Part shown: in pieces, positions 59,329 to 64,000 of the stretch
How the letters are laid out: every line of letters begins with the position of its first letter
Numbering within the stretch: position 1 is the stretch's first letter
Source of the DNA: Ramlibacter sp. Leaf400
GTDB lineage: Bacteria > Pseudomonadota > Gammaproteobacteria > Burkholderiales > Burkholderiaceae_C
DNA length: 64,000 nucleotides
Direction: 5' to 3'
Assembly: GCF_001424545.1 (NCBI RefSeq)
Contig: NZ_LMQL01000005.1
Coordinates: forward strand, 1 to 64,000
Program-made: the position numbers and the translations under genes
Notes under the pieces: generated by a model
Seen by the model: the letters and a program-made list of their open reading frames with translations, nothing else
Database searches by the model: none
What the model was told of the DNA's origin: nothing

Positions 59329-61269
59329 ATGAAGGTTTCCTCCACCCCGGGCCGTCTCGCGCGACTTCCGCTTGCGCTGGCTGCCCTCCTTCCGCTCGTC
59401 CTGTCCGCGCAGCCCGCGGCCCTCAAGGAAACGGTGGTCACCGCCACCCGCTTTCCGGAGCCGGCCAGGTCGCTGCCCTACGGCGTGAGCGTCGTCACCG
59501 CGCAGGAGATCGAGCGCTCCGGCGCATCGACCGTCAACGAGGCGCTGGTCCGCATCCTGGGCCTGCCCGGCCGCCAGGACCTGTTCGGCGGCGGCGAGTA
59601 CAACGTCGACCTGCGCGGCTTCGGCATCACCGCCGACAGCAACCAGGTGATCGTGCTCGATGGCGTGCGCCTGACCGAGGCCGACCTGGGCGGCACCCGC
59701 CTGTCGGGCATCCCGATCGAGTCGGTCGACCGCATCGAGGTGCTGCGCGGCAGCGGCGCCGTGCTGTACGGCGAGGGCGCCACCGGCGGCGTGGTCGTCA
59801 TCACCACCAAGGCCGGCGCGGGCCGCGACCGTCCCACGGGCGGCTCGGTCTACGGCGGCATCGGCAGCTGGGGCCTGCGCGACCTGCGCGCCAACGCGCA
59901 CCTGGGCGCCGGCGGCTTCTCGCTGGATGCCAGCGGCCAGAAGCGCCGGGCCGACAACCACCGCGACAACTTCAAGTCCGACTACGACGCGGCCGCCGTC
60001 ACCGGCCAGTGGGCCGGCGACAACCTGCGCATCGGCGCGCGCCTCTCGCGCGACGACCTGGACACCGGCCTGCCCGGCGGGCTCACCCCCGGCCAGTACG
60101 CGGCCAACCCGCGCCAGACCCTCACGCCCGACGACTTCGCCGCGATCGACAACGAACGCGTGGGCGTGTTCGCCGAAGCCCAGCTCGGAAGCTGGCAGCT
60201 CGGCCTGGACGCCGCCCGCCGCGACAAGCGCCTGCGCAGCTCCACCGGCGGCTTCCCGTTCGACTACGACATCGACGCGACCAACGCCTCGCTGCGCGCC
60301 CGCCATGCGTCCACAATCGCAGGCATCGCCAACAGCCTGGTGCTGGGCATGGACACGGCCCACTGGAACCGCGAACGCCTCGGAGCCTTCGGCTCCACCG
60401 CCAAGCAGACCTCGCGCGGCTTCTATGCGCGCGACGAGGTCACGCTGCCGGCCGGCACGCGCCTGTCCGCCGGCGCGCGCACCGAGCGCTTCGACAAGGA
60501 GAACGACGCGTTCCCGCCGACCGAACTGGACGACCGCCTCAACGCCTGGGAACTGGGCGCCAGCCACCCGGTCACGCCGGACGTGACGGTGTATGCGCGC
60601 GTGGGCCGCAGCTTTCGCCTGGCCAACGTCGACGAGTTCAGCTTCACCACGCCCGGCGTGCAACTGCGCCCGCAGACCTCGCGCGATGCCGAGGTGGGCG
60701 CGCGCTGGGGCCGCGAGGCCTCCCGCGTCGAGGTCCGGCTGTTCCGCAACGCGCTGGAGAACGAGATCGGCTTCGATCCGACAGGCGCCGGGCCGTTCGG
60801 CCCCTTCGGCGCCAACGTCAACCTGGACCCGACGCGCCGCGTCGGGCTGGAGATCGACGCGTCCCATGCCTTCACGTCCGCTTTCGCGGTGCGGGTGAAC
60901 GGCAGCGTGCGCCGCGCGACCTTCCGCTCCGGCCCCTTCGAGGGCAACGACCTCGCGCTGGTGCCGCGCCGCACGCTGGCCGTGCGCGCCGACTGGACAC
61001 CGCTGGCCGGCCACCGTGTCACGGGCGGCGTGAACTGGGTGTCGTCGCAGCACCCGGAATTGGGCAACACCTGCACCATGCCTTCGTACACCACGGCCGA
61101 CCTGCGCTATGCGTACGAGTGGCGCAACGCCGAGTTCTCGCTGGGCGCCACCAACCTGTTCGACCGCCAGTACTTCACACAGGCCTTCGCCTGCGCGGGC
61201 ACCCAGCCCTCGGCCATCTTCCCGGAGCCCGGCCGGGCGGTGACGGCGGCCGTGCGGGTGAAGTTCTAG
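59329..61269 (+). CDS. btuB: TonB-dependent vitamin B12 receptor BtuB
   Basis: 646-residue outer-membrane receptor. Signal peptide with cleavage after LSA near residue 26; TonB box-like ETVVTATRF at the mature start; plug domain at about 35-160 (SVVTAQEIERSGASTVNEAL, VIVLDGVRL, IEVLRGSGAVLYGEGATGGVV); 22-strand barrel ending in the aromatic VKF at the C-terminus. Imports cobalamins/cobinamides with TonB-ExbBD energy. Under the riboswitch and first of five cobalamin genes. Confidence 0.95.
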   Translation: MKVSSTPGRLARLPLALAALLPLVLSAQPAALKETVVTATRFPEPARSLPYGVSVVTAQEIERSGASTVNEALVRILGLPGRQDLFGGGEYNVDLRGFGITADSNQVIVLDGVRLTEADLGGTRLSGIPIESVDRIEVLRGSGAVLYGEGATGGVVVITTKAGAGRDRPTGGSVYGGIGSWGLRDLRANAHLGAGGFSLDASGQKRRADNHRDNFKSDYDAAAVTGQWAGDNLRIGARLSRDDLDTGLPGGLTPGQYAANPRQTLTPDDFAAIDNERVGVFAEAQLGSWQLGLDAARRDKRLRSSTGGFPFDYDIDATNASLRARHASTIAGIANSLVLGMDTAHWNRERLGAFGSTAKQTSRGFYARDEVTLPAGTRLSAGARTERFDKENDAFPPTELDDRLNAWELGASHPVTPDVTVYARVGRSFRLANVDEFSFTTPGVQLRPQTSRDAEVGARWGREASRVEVRLFRNALENEIGFDPTGAGPFGPFGANVNLDPTRRVGLEIDASHAFTSAFAVRVNGSVRRATFRSGPFEGNDLALVPRRTLAVRADWTPLAGHRVTGGVNWVSSQHPELGNTCTMPSYTTADLRYAYEWRNAEFSLGATNLFDRQYFTQAFACAGTQPSAIFPEPGRAVTAAVRVKF

Positions 61270-61277
61270 GAGACCGC

Positions 61278-62093
61278 TTGACCTTCGATGCCGCTTCCCT
61301 CGCGCCCCGGCGCATCGTCTGCCTCACCGAGGAGACCACCGAGTGGCTTTACCTGCTCGGCGAGGAGGCGCGCATCGTCGGCATCTCCGGCTACACCGTC
61401 CGGCCGCCGCGCGCGCGGCAGGACAAGCCCAGGGTGAGCGCATTCCTGTCCGCCAAGATCGACAAGATCCTGGCGCTGGAGCCGGACTGCGTGTTCGGCT
61501 TCTCCGACCTGCAGGCCGACATCGCGGCCGAGCTGGTGCGCAAGGGCGTGCAGGTCACCGTGTTCAACCAGCGCAGCGTGGAGGAGATCTTCTCCATGCT
61601 GTACCAGGTCGCGGCCATCGTGGGCCGGCCTGAGCGCGGCCTCGAGCTGCTGCGCGGGTTCCGCGCGCGGCTGGACGCCATCCGCGCCGCGGCCGCCGCG
61701 CTGCCGCGCCGGCCGCGCGTGTTCTTCGAGGAGTGGGACGAGCCGCCGATCAGCTGCATCCGCTGGGTGAGCGAGCTGGTCGGCATCGCCGGCGGCGACG
61801 ACTGCTTCCCCGAGCTGGCGCGGCAGGCGCTGGGCAAGGACCGCATCGTCGTCGACCCCATGGAGATCGTGCGCCGCGATCCGGACATCGTGGTGGGGTC
61901 GTGGTGCGGCAAGAAATTCAGGCCCGAGCGCGTGGCGGCCCGTCCCGGCTGGCAGGACGTGGGCGCGGTGCGCGACGGCCAGCTGTTCGAGGTCAAGTCC
62001 GCCGACATCCTGCAGCCGGGGCCGGCGGCGCTGACCGACGGCGTGGAGCAGCTGCACCGCATCGTGCTGCAGTGGAGCCAGCGCCATGGCTGA
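61278..62093 (+). CDS. BtuF-like cobalamin-binding protein lacking a signal peptide
   Basis: About 271 residues, started with TTG after AGGAGA; no ATG is available near the 5' end. It has the periplasmic-binding fold of the BtuF/FecB class III group (RIVCLTEETTEWLYLLGEEARIVGISGYT, KIDKILALEPDCVFGFSDLQ, FFEEWDEPPISCIRWVSELV) yet begins directly in the fold with no export signal, so it appears cytosolic. Position between btuB and cobU ties it to corrinoid handling, perhaps as an intracellular carrier. Its stop overlaps cobU by 8 bp. Confidence 0.82.
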   Translation: MTFDAASLAPRRIVCLTEETTEWLYLLGEEARIVGISGYTVRPPRARQDKPRVSAFLSAKIDKILALEPDCVFGFSDLQADIAAELVRKGVQVTVFNQRSVEEIFSMLYQVAAIVGRPERGLELLRGFRARLDAIRAAAAALPRRPRVFFEEWDEPPISCIRWVSELVGIAGGDDCFPELARQALGKDRIVVDPMEIVRRDPDIVVGSWCGKKFRPERVAARPGWQDVGAVRDGQLFEVKSADILQPGPAALTDGVEQLHRIVLQWSQRHG

Positions 62094-62673
62094 AGAGCGT
62101 CGGCTGCGCGTGGCCCGCAGCGAGTTGATCCTGGGCGGCCAGAAGAGCGGCAAGACCACGCGCGCCGAGGCGCTGGCGGCGGCCTGGCTGGAAGAAGCGC
62201 CCGGCCACGAGGCGGTCTACATCGCCACCGCGCAGGCCTGGGACGAGGAAATGCGCGAGCGCATCGCAAGGCACCGGCGCGACCGCGCGCAGCGCGTGCC
62301 GCGCATGCGCACCGTGGAGGAGCCGCTCGCGCTGGCCAAGGCGATCGGCGCGCACAGCCAGCCCGGGACCCTGGTGGTGGTCGACTGCCTGACGCTGTGG
62401 CTGACGGCGCTCCTGATGCCGGCCGTGGGCGGGGAGGGCACGCCGCTGGCGCCGGAAGGCGGCCCGGCCTCGCTGGCCACGGCCATCGCCGCCTGCGCCG
62501 GGCCGCTGGTGCTGATCAGCAACGAGATCGGGCTGGGCATCATCCCGCTGGGGCGCGACGTGCGCCAGTTCGTGGATTCGCTGGGCACGCTCAACCAGCA
62601 GGCGGCCGGGGCTTGCGAGCGCGTCACGCTCATGTCGGCGGGGCTGCCGCTGACGCTGAAGGGATCGGCATGA
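62086..62673 (+). CDS. cobU: Adenosylcobinamide kinase / adenosylcobinamide-phosphate guanylyltransferase
   Basis: 195 residues. P-loop GGQKSGKT at about 17-24, YIATAQAWDEEM, the catalytic-His region RIARHRRDRA, CLTLWLTALL and SNEIGLGIIPLGRDVRQFVDSLGTLNQQAA are all CobU/CobP landmarks. It phosphorylates adenosylcobinamide and attaches GMP for nucleotide-loop assembly, which implies salvage of cobinamide taken up by BtuB. Stop and next start overlap by 4 bp. Confidence 0.94.
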   Translation: MAEERRLRVARSELILGGQKSGKTTRAEALAAAWLEEAPGHEAVYIATAQAWDEEMRERIARHRRDRAQRVPRMRTVEEPLALAKAIGAHSQPGTLVVVDCLTLWLTALLMPAVGGEGTPLAPEGGPASLATAIAACAGPLVLISNEIGLGIIPLGRDVRQFVDSLGTLNQQAAGACERVTLMSAGLPLTLKGSA

Positions 62674-63578
62674 AGCGCCTGCTGGCCGTCGCCTTCGCAC
62701 TGGCCTCCGCCTGCGCGGCCGCCGCGCCCGTCACGGTCACCGACGACCGCGGCGCCACCGTCACGCTGCGCGAGCCGCCGCGCCGAATCGTCACGCTGCT
62801 GCCATCGCTGGGCGAGACGGTGTGCGAGCTGGGCGCCTGCGACCGGCTGGTGGCCGTGGACGACTACGCCAACTGGCCGCCCCAGGTGCGCAAGCTGCCG
62901 CAGGTGGGCGGGCTGGACGACGCCAGCATCGAGCGCATCGTCGCGCTCAAGCCCGACGTGGTGATGCTGTCGTCGACCGCGCGTGCGCTCGGGCGGCTGG
63001 AGTCGCTGGGCGTGCCGGTGCTGGGCTTCGACCTCAAGACACTGGCCGACGTGCGCCGCGTCTTCGGCCGCGTCGCCCATGTGCTGCAGGTGCCGGGCGA
63101 GGAGGCGGTGTGGAACCGCATCCAGGCCGGCGTGGACGCTGCCGCGCGCTCGCTGCCGGCATCCGCGCGCGGCACCAGCGTGTACTTCGAGGTGAGCGCG
63201 GGGCCGTATGCGGCCAGCGAGGCCTCGCACATCGGCGAGATCCTGGCGCGCCTGGGCGCCGCCAACGTGGTGCCCGCGCGCCTGGGCTCGGTGCCGCTGC
63301 TCAATCCGGAGTTCGTGGTGCGGGCCGACCCGCAGGTGATCATGATCTCCGAGCGCGACGCCGGCGCGCTGGCCACCCGGCCCGGCTGGTCGCGCATCCG
63401 CGCCATGCGCGAGGGCCGCGTGTGCAGCTTCACGCTGGCGCAGGGCGACGTGATCGTGCGGCCCGGGCCGCGGCTGGCCGAAGCCGCGCAGTTGATGGCC
63501 GATTGCCTGGCCCAGTCCCGTCATTCCCGCGGAGGCGGGAATCCAGTGCTTCCGCCTTCACGCCAGGACCGCCCATGA
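62670..63578 (+). CDS. btuF: Periplasmic cobalamin-binding protein BtuF
   Basis: 302 residues with a signal peptide (MKRLLAVAFALASACAAAA) and the class III binding fold: VTVTDDRGATVTLREPPRRIVTLLPSLGETVCELG, GGLDDASIERIVALKPDVVM, SVYFEVSAGPYAASEASHIGEIL. It delivers cobalamin to BtuCD. The last ~18 residues (SRHSRGGGNPVLPPSRQDRP) are translated from a REP-like half element, so the original C-terminus was probably near AQ. It overlaps btuC by 4 bp. Confidence 0.92.
   Translation: MKRLLAVAFALASACAAAAPVTVTDDRGATVTLREPPRRIVTLLPSLGETVCELGACDRLVAVDDYANWPPQVRKLPQVGGLDDASIERIVALKPDVVMLSSTARALGRLESLGVPVLGFDLKTLADVRRVFGRVAHVLQVPGEEAVWNRIQAGVDAAARSLPASARGTSVYFEVSAGPYAASEASHIGEILARLGAANVVPARLGSVPLLNPEFVVRADPQVIMISERDAGALATRPGWSRIRAMREGRVCSFTLAQGDVIVRPGPRLAEAAQLMADCLAQSRHSRGGGNPVLPPSRQDRP
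63516..63560. repeat. REP-like half element forming the 3' end of btuF
   Basis: CGTCATTCCCGCGGAGGCGG followed by GAATCCAGTGCTTCCGCC is one half of the dispersed doublet. It lies inside the btuF frame and encodes the C-terminal SRHSRGGGNPVLPP. Confidence 0.8.
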
Positions 63579-64000
63579 GCGCCGTCGCCTCGCCCGCGTT
63601 CGACACGGCCCTGGCCCGCCAGGGCCGCCGCGTGGCCGGCCTGGCCGCCATCCTGACGACGGCCACGCTCCTCCTCCTCGCCGCCGGCGCCGCCGTCGGC
63701 TCCCTCGGTTGGGAACCGCTCTGGTCCGCCTCCGAAACCTCCCGCGCCATCCTCTGGGACATCCGCCTGCCGCGCAGCCTCGGCGCCTGGCTCGCCGGCG
63801 CGCTGCTCGGCCTGGCAGGCGCCGTGGCGCAGGGCCTCTTCCGCAACCCCCTCGCCGATCCCTACCTGATGGGCAGCGCCACCGGCGCGGCCTTCGGCGT
63901 GGCCGTGCTGCTGGTGGCCGTCGGCGCGGTGCCCGGCGCCACGGCCGGCGCCATCGCCCACCTCGGGCTCGCGGGCGCGGGCTTCCTGGGCGCGATGGCC
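63575..64000 (+). CDS. btuC: Cobalamin ABC transporter permease BtuC (FecCD family), cut by window end
   Basis: First 142 codons of a FecCD-type permease: TM1 near residues 20-45, then WDIRLPRSLGAWLAGALLGLAGAVAQGLFRNPLADPYLMGSATGAAFG, which carries the family signature R-x-P-R-x-x-x-A...G...Q...NPLA.P...G. The rest, and presumably btuD, lie beyond the edge. ATG overlaps the btuF stop. Confidence 0.92.
   Translation, partial: MSAVASPAFDTALARQGRRVAGLAAILTTATLLLLAAGAAVGSLGWEPLWSASETSRAILWDIRLPRSLGAWLAGALLGLAGAVAQGLFRNPLADPYLMGSATGAAFGVAVLLVAVGAVPGATAGAIAHLGLAGAGFLGAMA

Overview
This 64 kb window is very GC-rich chromosomal DNA from a betaproteobacterium, most likely a Burkholderiales of the Comamonadaceae type (Ramlibacter/Variovorax-like). 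Four periplasmic Bug/TctC-type receptors without TctAB partners, a betaproteobacterial-type 6S RNA beside zapA, malonate, acyl-CoA and branched-chain ABC cassettes, and dispersed palindromic repeats built on CCCGCGGAGGCGGG all point that way. No rRNA, tRNA, transposase, integrase, prophage or CRISPR array was seen. The placement rests on gene content and style, not on a marker-gene comparison.

Layout. 1-0.69 kb: composite repeat and an octamer array. 0.69-8.2 kb: ilvD with a divergent LysR regulator, lgt, then a malonate cassette (malonyl-CoA decarboxylase, Bug receptor, malonyl-CoA synthetase). 8.3-15.1 kb: a segment with visibly weaker GC bias at third codon positions, probably acquired: an AsnC regulator with a DoeB/AstE-like amidohydrolase, an ArsR regulator with a methionine-gamma-lyase-like enzyme and a Bug receptor, and an arsenic operon (arsR-arsI-aqpS-arsC), ending in gene debris. 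15.2-18.2 kb: small housekeeping and hypothetical genes. 18.2-26.7 kb: an acyl-CoA carboxylase/dehydrogenase cluster resembling acyclic terpene utilization (AtuF-, AtuD-, AtuC- and AtuA-like, plus a crotonase), split by a 1 kb repeat block that is an inverted copy of the left edge.

26.7-33.5 kb: livHMGF, an acyl-CoA synthetase and a LivK-like receptor, closed by two tandem terminators. 33.5-39.8 kb: a minus-strand run of two MFS transporters, a PchB-like chorismate mutase, a Bug receptor, and a TrpE/PhzE-like protein with degenerate active-site motifs and a repeat translated in frame. 39.8-47.5 kb: two large hybrid histidine kinases, a phasin-like gene and an acetyltransferase. 47.5-55.8 kb: a divergent locus around a GntR regulator: a YdiJ-type FAD/Fe-S 2-hydroxyacid dehydrogenase on one side; an aminotransferase, Bug receptor, CaiB CoA-transferase and crotonase on the other.

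55.9-58.9 kb: a small zinc-ribbon protein, an alpha/beta hydrolase that reads far into the opposing TauE permease gene, 6S RNA, zapA and a ZapB-like gene. 59.0-64 kb: a cobalamin riboswitch driving btuB, a BtuF-like protein without signal peptide, cobU/cobP, btuF and a btuC gene cut by the window end.

The strongest leads are the chorismate-type operon with the degenerate two-domain enzyme, the ArsR-lyase-Bug unit beside the arsenic operon, the ~0.65 kb inverted repeats bounding ~22.5 kb, and repeats that have become protein-coding in two genes.
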